From Triticum aestivum (taxonomy: Eukaryota > Streptophyta > Magnoliopsida > Poales > Poaceae), in assembly GCF_018294505.1 (NCBI RefSeq), contig NC_057811.1:24323483-24387482 (forward strand): DNA of 64,000 nucleotides. Direction: 5' to 3'. Under the pieces are notes generated by a model. It was not told the DNA's origin. It saw only the letters and a program-made list of their open reading frames with translations, and did no database searches. The translations under genes were made by a program, and so were the position numbers. Positions 1-11,169 of the stretch are shown here, in pieces; positions within the stretch are counted from its first letter, which is position 1, and each line of letters begins with the position of its first letter.

Positions 1-2
1 GG

Positions 3-1295
3 CATCGCAACAGGAAACACAAAGGCAAGGCCGTGCTTGCCGTTGAGGGATCTTACGACACCGGTGCCGGCAAGAAGGTCAAGGCAGACGCCCCCGGTAA
101 GGAGATTGTCGGGTCCGCCGCCTGCCGGGCCTTGGCGGCTACCGACAAGCCAGGAAGCTCCGGCAAGCAATACTGCAAGATCCACCGCACCAAGGTCCAC
201 GACCTCCAGAACTGCCGACAAGTCGAGCTGCTTGCTGAGAAGCAAAAAGCTGAGTACGAGAGGCGGGACAAGGAGAAGGACCAGGATGGTGCTAAGGGAT
301 CCGGCAGGAAGCGTGGCGGCCAAGGAAGCCGCCCCGGCAAGGACAACCAGCAAGAGAGGCCCGCCCGGGGCCGTGACAAGAAACAAGAAGACGATGACCA
401 CGACGAGGACGACGAGTCTGGTGAGCAAGGGTTCCAGAAGGCTACGGAGGCCATGTGCGTCGATGGCGGCGCCTCGCTGCATACCTCTCACCGCCAGCTC
501 AAGCAGTGGGCGCGTGAGATTACAGCAGCGGAGCCGTCGTTCGACGCTCAGAAGCCGCTGAAGTGGTCCAGCACGCCCCTCATCTTTGACGCCGAGGAAC
601 ACCCTGACCGCACTACCGCGGTCGGGTGTTTGCCATTGTTGGTCTCATCAACGATACGCAACCTCAGGGTGAACAAGATGTTGGTTGACGGCGGGGCCGG
701 CCTGAACCTGATCTCGCCTATCGTGATCAAAAGGTTACAAATCCCTGATGGAGACCTCGAGGAAACGGGCATGTTTCAAGGGGTCAATCCGGGGAGGAGC
801 CAGCCGAAGGGGAAGGTCACACTGCCCGTGACGTTTGGAGGAGAGTTGAACTACAGGACGGAGAGGATCATCTTCGACGTGGCCGAGATCCCCTTGCCCT
901 ACAACGGGATCCTCGGCCGCCCGGCACTAGCCAAGTTCATGGCGGCATCACACTACGCCTACAACATGCTAAAGATGCCCGGGTCGTTGACCATCATCTC
1001 CGTCCCCTCCGACAAGAAGGACGCGCTGATCTGGGCCGACCAACTCTACCGGGAAGCAGTTGCAGTAGCTGCCGTCAAGGCACCTGCTCCTGCCGCTGAA
1101 GGCCCGGGAGGGAAGAAGAAGCCCACCAAGACCTCTCGCACCCACTCCGGCAAGCGCACCTCCTCAGAGTGTTGTGCTACCATCGAGGACGTGCCAGAGA
1201 GCTCTACTGACAAGAGCAAGGATCCAGGGCCAAGCCGCCGCAGACCAAGAAGGTGCCCGTCATGGAGGATGGCACGGGAGGGGCCTACACCATAG
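3..1295 (+). CDS. Tat element gag C-terminus and aspartic protease (partial)
   Basis: The frame is open from the first bases of the window, so the true start is upstream; the Met at 33 is only the first candidate start codon. The first part is lysine/arginine-rich and acidic (charged run near 360-420), as in the linker after a Tat gag. The protease follows: the active-site motif LVDGG has its Asp at 686-688 (about residue 219 counted from 33), and the flap/ILGRP-type motif is near 910-925. It would process the polyprotein in the retrotransposon particle. The frame ends at 1,293-1,295 in a low-complexity Lys/Pro stretch, before the reverse transcriptase, so gag-protease and RT are separated in this copy. 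Confidence 0.75.
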   Translation, partial: HRNRKHKGKAVLAVEGSYDTGAGKKVKADAPGKEIVGSAACRALAATDKPGSSGKQYCKIHRTKVHDLQNCRQVELLAEKQKAEYERRDKEKDQDGAKGSGRKRGGQGSRPGKDNQQERPARGRDKKQEDDDHDEDDESGEQGFQKATEAMCVDGGASLHTSHRQLKQWAREITAAEPSFDAQKPLKWSSTPLIFDAEEHPDRTTAVGCLPLLVSSTIRNLRVNKMLVDGGAGLNLISPIVIKRLQIPDGDLEETGMFQGVNPGRSQPKGKVTLPVTFGGELNYRTERIIFDVAEIPLPYNGILGRPALAKFMAASHYAYNMLKMPGSLTIISVPSDKKDALIWADQLYREAVAVAAVKAPAPAAEGPGGKKKPTKTSRTHSGKRTSSECCATIEDVPESSTDKSKDPGPSRRRPRRCPSWRMAREGPTP

Positions 1296-3381
1296 GCTCC
1301 ACCCTCGACAGCAAATAGGAAGGCGCGCTCATCACCTTCCTGTGGGCGAATGTCGACGTGTTTGCGTGGCAAGCATCCGACATCCCCGGTGTTCCCAGGG
1401 AGGTGATTGAGCACCACCTAGCTGTCTGCCCCCACGTGCGGCCCGTCAAGCAGAAGGTCAGAAAGCATGCCTGGAGAGGCAGGAGTTCATCACACAGGAG
1501 ATCAGGAAGTTGGAAGCGGTAGGTTTGGTGAGAGGAGTGCTCCACCCAACGTGGTTGGCCAATCCGGCAGTGGTGCACAAGGCGAATGGGAAGTGGAGAC
1601 TGTGTATTGATTACACAGATATCAATAAGGCTTGTCCTAAGGACCCCTTCCCGTTGTCGCGCATCGACTAGATTGTTGACTCCACACCCGGGTGTGATCT
1701 GTTATCATTCCTCGACGCCTACTCGGGCTACCACCAGATCATCATGACAAGAGAGGATGAAAAAAAGATAGCATTCATCACCCCATGTGGTACGTATTGC
1801 TTTTTACAGATGCCTTTCGGGTTGAAGAGTTCTGGCTCAACGTTCGCAAGAGCAGTCCAAATTGGTTTTGAACCTCAGCTCCATAGAAATATGGAGGCAT
1901 ACATGGATGACATAGTGGTCAAAACCAAGGACGGGCCAACTCTTGTGCAAGATCTGGAAGAGAAATTTGCTAACCTGCGCAAGATCAACCTCAAGCTAAA
2001 CCCTGAGAAGTGTGTCTTCGGCGTTCCATCCGGCAAGCTTCTCGGGTTCTTTGTGTCGCAGCGCGGGATCGAGGCAAACCCAAACAAGATCAAGGCTATT
2101 GAGCAGATTGAGGCGCCCAAGCGGATCAAGGATGTGCGTCGGCTCACCGGCTGTGTTGCCGCCATGAGCCGATTCATCTCCAAGTCCGCCGAGCGCGCCC
2201 TTCCCTTCTTCAAAATCTTGAAGAAGGCAGGCCCAATAGAGTGGACCCCAGAAGCCGAGGCAGCATTGCAGGATCTGAAAAAATACCTTTCCTCCACGCC
2301 AATACTGGTTGCGCCTAAACCACAAGAGTCGTTGCTGCTGTGTCTGGCGGCGACGAATCAAGTGGTCAGCACCGCGCTGGTGGCACAGAGGGAGGTCAAC
2401 GAGGAGGCAGTGACGGCGGCAGAACCAGCGGATGGCAAGCCCAAAATTCCCCCGGCAGGGCCTGGTGCCGGCAAGGCGAGGCCCCCGGCAGAGTCTGATG
2501 CCGCCGAGCCAGTGCCCGCGCAGTCAAGTGAGGTGGTGCAGAAGAAGAAGATGATGCAACAACCGGTTTACTTTGTCAGCTCCCTCTTGCAGGGAGCTAG
2601 ATCGAGGTACTCCGGTGTGCAGAAATTGCTCTTCGGCCTCCTTATGGCCTCGAGGAAGCTGTGTGATTACTTCCAAGCCCACGAGATCACTGTCGTCACC
2701 CACCTCCCATTACAACGAATACTGCATAACCCAGATGTGACTGGAAGGATTCTGGAATGGGCCTTGGAGTTGTCAAGCTTTGGTTTAAAGTTTAAAAGTA
2801 CCTCAACAATTCAGAGCAGAGTCTTGGCGGAGTTCATTGCAGAATGGACCTCGACGCCTGACGAAGAAATCCAGGAGACCACTCTCCCCGGCAAGGAAGC
2901 AGACCGCGAGTGGATCATGTACTTTGATGGGGCTTTCTCGCTTCAAGGCATCGGTGCCGGTGTGCTGCTCGTCGCACCCACCAGAGAGCACCTCAAGTAC
3001 ATGATCCAGATGCACTTCCCCAGGGAGATGTCCACCAACAACACTGCTGAGTACGAGGGATTGCTTGCCGGTCTTAGGATCGCGGCAGACCTCGGGGTTA
3101 AGAAGCTCATCGTCAGGGGTGACTCGCAGCTCGTTGTCAGACAGGTCAACAAGGATTATCAGAGCCCATTGATGGAAGCTTACGTAGATGAGGTGAGGAA
3201 GTTGGAGGAACGCTTTGACGGTATCCAAGCGGAGCACGTCCCCCGAGCGGAGAACGACATCGCCGATTACCTGTCAAAGCGTGCCGCATTCAAGCTACCT
3301 GTGGAACCAGGTACCTTTTTGCTCCAGTTAACTCACTCATCCGTCGAACCATCAGCGGGGCAGAACAAGCGGAGGAAATAA
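1296..3381 (+). pseudogene. Tat element reverse transcriptase and dual RNase H, broken
   Basis: The RT N-terminus (1,340-1,740) is readable only in pieces: there is at least one frameshift between about 1,440 and 1,480 and an in-frame TAG at 1,669-1,671. From 1,744 a 545-residue frame stays open. It holds the polymerase YMDD box (residues 53-56), a first, degenerate RNase H (about 195-345) lacking a clear acidic triad, and a second RNase H (about 385-530) with D395, E436 and D460 in the expected order. The frame ends with TAA at 3,379-3,381, although the same frame continues into integrase, so the stop is probably a mutation. The protein would copy element RNA into DNA and degrade the RNA strand. 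Confidence 0.85.
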
Positions 3382-4799
3382 GGTCCTGGCAAGTACTTTC
3401 CTACCGAGCCCCCTGGGGCTGCCGGCAAGGGTGCTGCCACGGACGCTGAGCCTGCCCAAGAGCAACTGGCTCCGGCAGGGCGTCAAGCCTTGGCCGTAGA
3501 GACAGCCGCTCCCATGGCGGAAGAAATGCCTTTGGTCCTTGCCGTCGAGCCCCAGACTCCGGCATGGGCGCAGCATACCGTCCAATTCCTCCAAACAGGG
3601 GAGCTTCCTGAGGAGCAGGAAGAAGCGCTAAAAGTAGCCCGTCGGTCCGCCCTGTACCAGTTCGTCGATGACATCCTGTACAGGAGAAGGCCAAATGGTG
3701 TGAAATTGAAGTGCATCCCCCGGGAGGAAGGACTGGAGCTGTTGGCGGAGATACATGGAGGCATATGTGGCTCCCACATAGGGTCGAGGGCCCTTGCCGG
3801 GAAGGCGTTCCGGCAAGGTTTCTTCTGGCCCACCGCCCTCCAGGATGCGACGGCACTAGTAACCAAGTGTGAAGCGTGTCAGTTCCATTCAAGGAAGCTT
3901 CATCAACCAGCTCAAGCCCTTCAAACAATCCCTCTCTCCTGGCCATTCTCGGTCTGGGGGCTAGATATACTGGGCCCTTTCCCCCGCGCTGTCGGGGGCT
4001 TTGAGTACTTGTACGTTGCGATCGACAAGTTCACAAAGTGGTCGGAGGTGGAAGGAGTGAGAAAGGTGACTGCTCAATCAGCTGTCAAGTTTTTCAAGGG
4101 ACTGGTCTGCCGTTTTGGTGTGCCAAACAGAGTCATCACCGACAACGGCACGCAGTTCACGAGCCACACCTTCATGCAATACATTCAAGACCTCGGCAGC
4201 AAGGTCTGTTTTGCTTCCGTGGCACACCCACGGAGCAACGGCCAAGCGGAAAGGGCAAATGCTGAAGTGTTGCGAGGCCTAAGGACAAAGACTTTTGACA
4301 AGCGGCGCAAGCGCGGAAGGCGCTGGATTGATGAATTGCCGACGGTTCTTTGCTCGATCAGGACGATGCCAAATCGAGCCACCAGCCAGACACCTTTTGC
4401 CCTGGTATACGGGGCAGAAGCAGTTCTCCCCACGGAACTCATATACGGGTCACCTCGAGTGCTTGCTTATGATGAGCTTGAGCAAGAGCAGTTGTGCCAA
4501 GATGACGCAACGCTCCTTGAGGAAGATCGTCTTCGGGCGGCTGTGAGAGCAGCGCGCTACCAGCAAGCCTTGCGCCGCTACCATAGCCGCAAGGTTCATG
4601 CCCGAAGCTTTGAGGAAGGCGACCTTGTTCTTCGGCGCATTCAGTCGGCCAAGAATTCCAACAAGTTGACGCCAAAGTGGGAAGCCCTTATCGGGTAATA
4701 CGAGTCACCAGGCCCGGCGCAGTCCGCCTGGAGACCGAAGATGTTGTCCCAGTGAGCAACTCCTGGAACATCGAGCATCTTCGCAAGTTTTACCCGTAA
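3382..4799 (+). pseudogene. Tat element integrase
   Basis: The open stretch 3,490-4,698 is in the same frame as the RT/RNase H. Visible parts are the His/Cys zinc-binding N-terminus (near residues 85-130, ending in a CEAC motif) and the DD35E core with D159, D218 and E254, with exactly 35 residues between the last two. A basic C-terminal region follows. A frameshift close to 4,697 moves the last 34 or so codons to another frame, which ends with TAA at 4,797-4,799. The catalytic residues are all present; the protein is lost by the upstream stop and this late shift. Its role would be insertion of element cDNA into the chromosome. Confidence 0.87.
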
Positions 4800-6050
4800 G
4801 GCGCGGCTTGTCGGGCCTCCCGGCAAGCCACCTTTTGTACAAGCCTTGCCGACAAGGCATCTAACCCTTTGTACAAAGCCAGGCGCAGACCCTGAGCATA
4901 AATAAATGAAGCGCTGGTGCCCTAAGTTATAGCATGCATGCTAGGTCGAGTCTCTTCCTTGGTTAGGGTTGATAGTGCTTAGAGGCGACTAACCCCTAGC
5001 CTAGAGGTCGAGTGCGCGTCAATCTGTTTCTTTTCTGTCCTCCTTTGGTTCGCAGGGCACATGAGCACTTCTGCTAAGCTACTTGGAAGAAGGGAAACGG
5101 ACCGGCATCCCGACCCCGGCAAACTAGAGTTGCCGAGGGCTGCAAGCACGGGGATCCAACCGAGGCAAGACAAGGTTGCCGGGGGCTGCAGATCCAGATA
5201 AGTCTTTCATCCTCTATCATGCATTTTGGAACGGAACTGGGATATGTGAAACCTCATTTTATTTCTAGGCCACCGTGCTCCCCTTTTCTATACCCAAGGA
5301 TTATCTCCTGGGCCTGGATTTGGTTGTAGCCGCGGTGGCAAGGAAGTAGAACAAGGAGCCTAAGCCCGCTTCATCCCTGCCTCCGCCAAGGGCGCGAGAA
5401 TGGTCGAGCGAAGTAGGGGAACGGCAAGGCCTGTTGCCGGGTGAAAATGTTTATCTTAAATTATAACAAGGATTCGTTCCTTGTCGCGGGGTCTGCCCAC
5501 GAACGAAAAACCCGGCAAACATCCCTTTTTCATTAAAAGCATCCCACAACAGGTACAGTCCGTACGGAATGAAAAACATGAACAAAGGGGATTACAAGCT
5601 TTAAATTTAACAAGGCCCGAAGGCTTACAGATTAAAAAAGAGATAAGGTGCCCGTGATCCGTTTCTTGTCCCTCTCCTCAGGAGGCAGGTCAAGGAGGCG
5701 ATAGGACAAAAGGGGCGCCTAGGCGAGCTACGAGCAGCAGAAAGCACCAAGAGACACCTCGGTAGCCGCCCACGGGTAGGCCGGTGATGAAGGTACCGGG
5801 AAAGGAGCTGGAAGACGAGGCGGCAGGACCGGCAGTACGCGACGAAGGCGTCGGTGCCCGCGTACTCCGAGTTGACGGCCTTGTCGCCCGCCCTCTTCCT
5901 CTTCCGCAACCTCTCGACGCCAGCCGCCCAAGGAGACGGCCCCGAGAAGTTCAAGGAGCTGGCCCCACCTCCGGCAAAACCCTGCCGAAGGAGCGGCCAG
6001 GTGCAGATGCTGCTGCTGCCGCACCCGCTCAGGCGCGGGGCGTCCGACGC

Positions 6051-6503
6051 CTAGTCGGACTCATCCCCGTCATCTGCCCTGTTGTCCTCCTCATCACTTT
6101 CGCTCAAGGAAGAGCTTCCATCGTCGGAATCTCCATCGGAGGAGCTCTCCACGCGGCACTTCAGGCGAGTCCCGAAGTCTCCGAAGACCTTGACGGAGAG
6201 CAGGCCGTCCTCCATCAATTTGAAGTAGAGGACGGGCCCTGCCGTCAGGCTGTGGATGCGAGCGAACATCTTCCACCCACGACGGAGGTACATGACCCGA
6301 GGAGCTGGGAAGTCGACGTCGACCCGCGTGCCCCCATTCCCACAACCCCTCATGTGCAATCTGAGGGATTGAGGCCAGTCACGCTCCATCTCCCGAGCAA
6401 ACGGGGCGGGAAGACGAAGACGGCGACGCGGAGGCCGGCGCAGCCTAATGAAGAACTCGCGGGGCTGGTCTCCGACATGGCCTTCCATCGGGAAAGGCAC
6501 CAT
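6051..6503 (-). CDS. antisense ORF with B3-like DNA-binding domain
   Basis: A 150-residue frame runs against the retrotransposon. Residues about 14-110 follow the plant B3 fold pattern: an FFIRL strand, a LPAPFA segment where B3 proteins have LPxxF, a YLRRGWKMFA segment matching the B3 G-W-x-x-F core, then a SLTAGPVLYFKL segment matching the L-x-x-GD-x-x-x-F strand. The GD acidic residue is replaced (AGP). The tail is an acidic Ser/Asp stretch (about 118-150). B3 domains bind DNA in plant transcription factors; whether this one does is unknown. Additional coding may lie upstream in another frame (6,504-6,753) beneath a TATA box, implying a frameshift. The similarity is judged by eye. Confidence 0.5.
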   Translation of the reverse strand: MVPFPMEGHVGDQPREFFIRLRRPPRRRLRLPAPFAREMERDWPQSLRLHMRGCGNGGTRVDVDFPAPRVMYLRRGWKMFARIHSLTAGPVLYFKLMEDGLLSVKVFGDFGTRLKCRVESSSDGDSDDGSSSLSESDEEDNRADDGDESD

Positions 6504-6772
6504 TGGCGGGGGCGAAGCCGGCGCGCCGCCCCGTCCTCCTCTTCCCCGAGCACTACGGCCTCTGCCCCGGCCTCGCCCCCTCCCCTTCCCCTCACGGCCG
6601 GTTCCACCACCACGGGCTCAGGAGGAGGAGGGACGCGTTGTCGAGCGGCGACCCTCGCCGCCAACGTCGAGGGACACGGATTCCCTTTCTCCATGGCGAG
6701 TGAAAGGAAGAAGCAGAAGCAAGAGGAGACAGATGACAGAAAAATGCGGGATGCCATCCCCCCTTCCCCCTC

Positions 6773-6781
6773 TTTATAAAG
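6773..6781 (-). promoter_or_regulatory. TATA box for antisense ORF of Tat element
   Basis: Read on the minus strand this is TTTATAAAG in a G-rich setting, 20 bases above the first minus-strand ATG (6,753) and 270 bases above the B3-like ORF. The position fits a promoter driving the antisense gene. Confidence 0.4.
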
Positions 6782-7490
6782 GGGCGGGGTCGGGGCTCGG
6801 CAGTCCCGCTCAGCCAATCCAGCCACCGGAGGCGCAGGGAATCAGGACCGACCCGCTGCCCCAACCAGCGACGGCCCGGTTTCCCGCCTCCACCGCTTGC
6901 CGCCCCAGGAGCATGAAGGACGCGTGGACGTGCAGAACTGAGGGAACGGGTGAAGTGACCTCTTCCCACCCCGTGATCGTGGGGAGTGGACGCTTGAAGA
7001 CCACGACCCGGCTCCGTTCAGTAAATGAGTCGCGCCTCCACGCCTCCCTCTTTTTACGAGGAAGGCGCGAGCCGCCTCTTTACTGCGATATCATGCATGC
7101 GTGTGGAAACCGGCCCACGCATGCCGCCCACGTCACGCACACCCCTCCACGCCGCGCTGCGCGCGCGGGTCGTGGGAAGCGAAGCGCGCGAAGAGTTTTA
7201 CCGCGGTAAAAACCGCCCCGCCTGCCCGCGCATCGTTTTGGGCCTGGCCCAACAATGTGTCGCGCTTATGTGTGGCCCAGGACCGGGGCTCCTGTCGGTG
7301 TACAAAAAGAGGGGCACGCTTTTGTACCCCTTTACCTGTGCACGGGCAGTCGGAGCCGCGCCCACGGTCACACCAAGTAGAACAGGGGAGGTGAGCCAAG
7401 GTAAGACCGGAGCCCAAGATAATCAGAGCAACGCCAAGGGCGAGACCACAAGGAGCAGAGGGACGAAGCAGGCTCCCCCGCAAGACCCTT

Positions 7491-10438
7491 AAAGTTCATG
7501 ATAAATTAAAGTTCAATTAATCATATTACTTAAGAACTCCCACTTAGATAGACATCCCTCTAATCATCTAAGTGATCACGTGATCCATATCAACTAAACC
7601 ATGTCCGATCATCACGTGAGATGGAGTAGTTTCAATGGTGAACATCACTATGTTGATCATATCTACTATATGATTCATGCTCGACCTTTCGGTCTCAGTG
7701 TTCCGAGGCCATATCTGTTATATGCTAGGCTCGTCAAGTTTAACCTGAGTATTCCGCGTGTGCAACTGTTTTGCACCCGTTGTATTTGAACGTAGAGCCT
7801 ATCACACCCAATCATCACGTGGTGTCTCAGCACGAAGAACTTTCGCAACGGTGCATACTCAGGGAGAACACTTATACCTTGAAATTTAGTGAGAGATCAT
7901 CTTATAAAGCTACCGCCGAACTAAGCAAAATAAGATGTATAAAAGATAAACATCACATGCAATCATAATATGTGACATGATATGGCCATCATCATCTTGT
8001 GCCTTTGATCTCCATCTCCAAAGCATCGTCATGATCTCCATCGTCACCGGCATGACACCATGATCTCCATCATCTTGATCTATATCAATGTGTCGTCACA
8101 TGGTCGTCTCGCCAACTATTGCTCTTGCAACTATTGCTATCGCATAGCGATAAAGTAAAGCAATTATTTGGCGCTTGCATCTTATGCAATAAAGAGACAA
8201 CCATAAGGCTTTTGCCAGTTGCCAATAACTTCAACAAAACATGATCATCTCATACAACAACTTATATCTGATCACGTCTTGACCATATCACATCACAACA
8301 TGCCCTGCAAAAACAAGTTAGACGTCCTCTACTTTGTTGTTGCAAGTTTAACGTGGCTGCTACGGGCTGAGCAAGAACCGTTCTTACCTACGCATCAAAA
8401 CCACAACGATAGTTCGTCAAGTTAGTGTTGTTTTAACCTTCTCAAGGACCGGGCGTAGCCACTCTCGGTTCAACTAAAGTTGGAGAAACTGACACCCGCC
8501 AGCCACCTGTGTGCAAAGCACGTCGGTAGAACCAGTCTCGCGTAAGCGTACGCGTAATGTCGGTCCGGGCCGCTTCATCCAACAATTCCGCCGAACCAAA
8601 GTATGACATGCTGGTAAGCAGTATGACTTGTATCGCCCACAACTCACTTGTGTTCTACTCGTGCATATGACATCTACGCATAAAACCAGGCTCGGATGCC
8701 ACTGTTGGGAACGTAGTAATTTCAAAAAAATTCCTACGCACACGCAAGATCATGGTGATGCATAGCAACGAGAGGGGAGAGTGTGTCCACATACCCTCGT
8801 AGACCGAAAGCGGAAGCGTTAGCACAGCGCGGTTGATGTAGTCGTACGTCTTCACGATCCGACCGATCAAGTACCGAACGCACGGCACCTCCGAGTTCAG
8901 CACACGTTCATCCTGATGACGTCCCTCGAACTCCGATCTAGCCGAGTGTTGAGGGAGAGTTTCGTCAGCACGACGGCATGGTGACGATGATGATGTTCTA
9001 CCGACGCAGGGCTTCGCCTAACCACTGCTACAGTATTATCGAGGTGGACTATGGTGGAGGGGGGCACCGCACACGGCTAAAAGATCAAACGATCAATTGT
9101 TGTGTCTCTAGGGTGGCCCCCTGCCCCTGTATACAAAGGAGCAAGGGAGGAGGTGCGGCCGGCCAGGAGGGCGCGCCAAGTGGAGTCCTACTCCCACCGG
9201 GAGTAGGACTCCCTCCCTTTTCCTAGTTGGATTAGGAGTGGAGGGGGGAAGAGGAGGGAGAGAGGAAGGAAAGGGGGGCGCCGCCCCCCTCTCCTTGTCC
9301 TATTCGGACAAGGGGGGAGGGGCGCGCAGCCCTGCCCTGGCCGCCTCTCCTCTTCTCCACAAAGGCCCACTATGGCCCATTAAGCCCCCGGCGGGTTCCG
9401 GTAACCCCTCGGTACTCCGGTAAAATCTCGATTTCACCCGGAACACTTCCGAAAACCAAATATAGGCTTCCAATATATCAATCTTCATGTCTCGACCATT
9501 TTGAGACTCCTCGTCATGTCCGTGATCACATCCGGGACTCCGAACAACCTTCGGTACATCAAAACATATAAACTCATAATATAACTGTCATCGAAACGTT
9601 AAGCGTGCGGACCCTACGGGTTCGAGAACTATGTAGGCATGACCGAGACACGTCTCTGGTCAATAACCAATAGCAGAACCTGGATGCTCATATTGGCTCC
9701 CACATATTCTACGAAGATCTTTATCGGTCAAACCGCATAACAACATACGTTGTTCCCTTTGTCATCGGTATGTTACTTGCCCGAGATTCGATCGTCGGTA
9801 TCTCAATACCTAGTTCAATCTCGTTACCGGCAAGTCTCTTTACTCGTTCTGTAATACATCATTCCGCAACTAACTCATTAGTTGCAATGCTTGCAAGGCT
9901 TATAGTGATGTGCATTACCGAGTGGGCCCAGAGATACCTCTCCGACAATCGGAGTGACAAATCCTAATCTCGAAATACGCCAACCCAACAAGTACCTTTG
10001 GAGACACCTGTAGAGCACCTTTATAATCACCCAGTTATGTTGTGACGTTTGGTAGCACACAAAGTGTTCCTCCGGTAAACGGGAGTTGCATAATCTCATA
10101 GTCATAGGAACATGTATAAGTCATGAAGAAAGCAATAGCAGAATACTAAACGATCAAGTGCTAAGCTAACGGAATGGTTCAAGTCAATCACATCATTCTC
10201 CTAATGATATGATCCCGTTAATCAAATGACAACTCATGTCTATGGCTAGGAAACATAACCATCTTTGATCAATGAGCTAGTCAAGTAGAGGCATACTAGT
10301 GACACTCTGTTTGTCTATGTATTCACACATGTATCATGTTTCCGGTTAATACAATTCTAGCATGAATAATAAACGTTTATCATGATATAAGGAAATAAAT
10401 AATAACTTTATTATTGCCTCTAGGGCATATTTCCTTCA
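7491..10438 (-). mobile_element. truncated copia element related to BARE/Angela
   Basis: In minus orientation this is one LTR (10,438 back to 8,703), a primer-binding region (GTGGCATCC next to the LTR) and about 1.2 kb of leader resembling the leader of the intact element at 29,589-30,903. It stops roughly where gag would begin; no gag or pol remains. An 11-bp direct repeat, GCAAGACCCTT, flanks the insert (7,480-7,490 and 10,439-10,449), but the same word also occurs natively in the host LTR, so it is not proof of a target duplication. Confidence 0.8.
8703..10438 (-). repeat. LTR of the truncated BARE/Angela-related copia
   Basis: Read on the minus strand it begins TGAAGGAAATATGCCC and ends CCCAACA. 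The inner sequence (GAGGCAATAATAAA, GGGCCCACTCGGTA, CCGTAGGGTC) is shared with the Angela LTRs later in the window but clearly diverged, so it is a sister family rather than the same one. Confidence 0.8.
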
Positions 10439-10911
10439 GCAAGACCCTTGCCGGGCCACACGGCAAGACCCTTGTCAGGTCACCCGGCAAGGCCCTCACC
10501 AACGACGCCAGCAGGGCCACCGCCAGGCCCACGCCAACCAAGCTTCCACCGCCGTTCACATGCAGCTGCCAGCCCAACCAGCTGGGCGGGCACCTGTGTG
10601 GCAACATGCAGCCCCCAGGCAAACTCATCGAGCGCCTGCGTGGCGGCATGCAGATCTTCGTGAAGGCTCCACCACCGCGCCACCTCAGCTGCCTGCCTGC
10701 CTACATGGCGCTGCATGCATCGCTGGCCAAGGCGCGTGTCGAAGCAAGGAGGACCGGCGACGGACGGGACGGGCCTCGCCCCCGTCCTCGATAAAGCAGG
10801 GGGACACCTCAGCTACGCATTAAATGCGTCTTGTCCTGTAATACGAGCGATAAGCTCAGGGCACCGTGCAGCTTTCCACCTCCTGCGTGCCACTGTGGCA
10901 GCCCCTTTCGA

Positions 10912-10920
10912 CTATAAAAG
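10912..10920 (+). promoter_or_regulatory. LTR TATA box
   Basis: CTATAAAAG lies about 250 bases before the LTR end, the usual place for the transcription start of a gypsy LTR. Confidence 0.6.
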
Positions 10921-11169
10921 GAGGCCCATGGCATACTAGAGAAGGATTTGGCTCTTTCGGACCATGCACTCACCACAGCTAGTTCGAGAGCTCAAGAACT
11001 CTCTGAAATACACCCACCAAAGCAGGACTAGGGTTTTACGCATCCTCGCGTCCCGAACCTGGGTAAACGCTCCTCGTGCTGGCTACTGATCCTACTCTTC
11101 TTGCAACCCTGCGCCCAAGCAACCATAGTAGGGATTCTTGTGATCCCATAGGTGTCGTTTCCCCCGACA

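Larger units (their letters stand above)
4800..7292 (+). other. long 3' region of the Tat element
   Basis: About 2.5 kb separate integrase from the 3' LTR. The first 800 bases have no plus-strand ORF and carry many copies of the short word TGCCGGC/CGGCAAG seen all over this element. The rest is GC-rich and holds antisense ORFs (see the B3-like ORF at 6,051-6,503). Long 3' regions with antisense ORFs are known in Tat elements; maize Grande is the best-known case. The bases just before the LTR (7,271-7,292) are only moderately purine-rich, so I do not call a polypurine tract. Confidence 0.6.
1..11169 (+). mobile_element. Ty3/gypsy retrotransposon, Tat lineage, 5'-truncated by window
   Basis: Order on the plus strand is gag-protease, reverse transcriptase, RNase H, a second RNase H, integrase, a long 3' region with an antisense ORF, then a 3' LTR starting TGTCGG and ending CCGACA. 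The second RNase H before the integrase is the known hallmark of the Tat lineage (Ogre, Retand, RIRE2, Grande). The 5' LTR and gag start lie outside the window, so no target duplication can be checked; the five bases after the LTR are TCCGC. The LTR is split by a copia fragment (7,491-10,438). Pol has several stops and frameshifts, so this copy cannot move by itself. It lies inside a small Mutator-like element. Confidence 0.87.
7293..11169 (+). repeat. 3' LTR of the Tat element, interrupted
   Basis: The LTR begins TGTCGGTG and ends CCCCCGACA, giving the inverted terminal TGTCGG/CCGACA. Without the copia insertion it is about 930 bp. The right part contains tandem copies of CGGCAAGACCCTT and a TATA box at 10,912-10,920, followed by a transcribed leader-like stretch to the LTR end. 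Confidence 0.8.

Noticed and set aside
7480..10449. 11-bp target site duplication
   Set aside because: Copia integrases make 5-bp duplications, and the word is already repeated in the host LTR.
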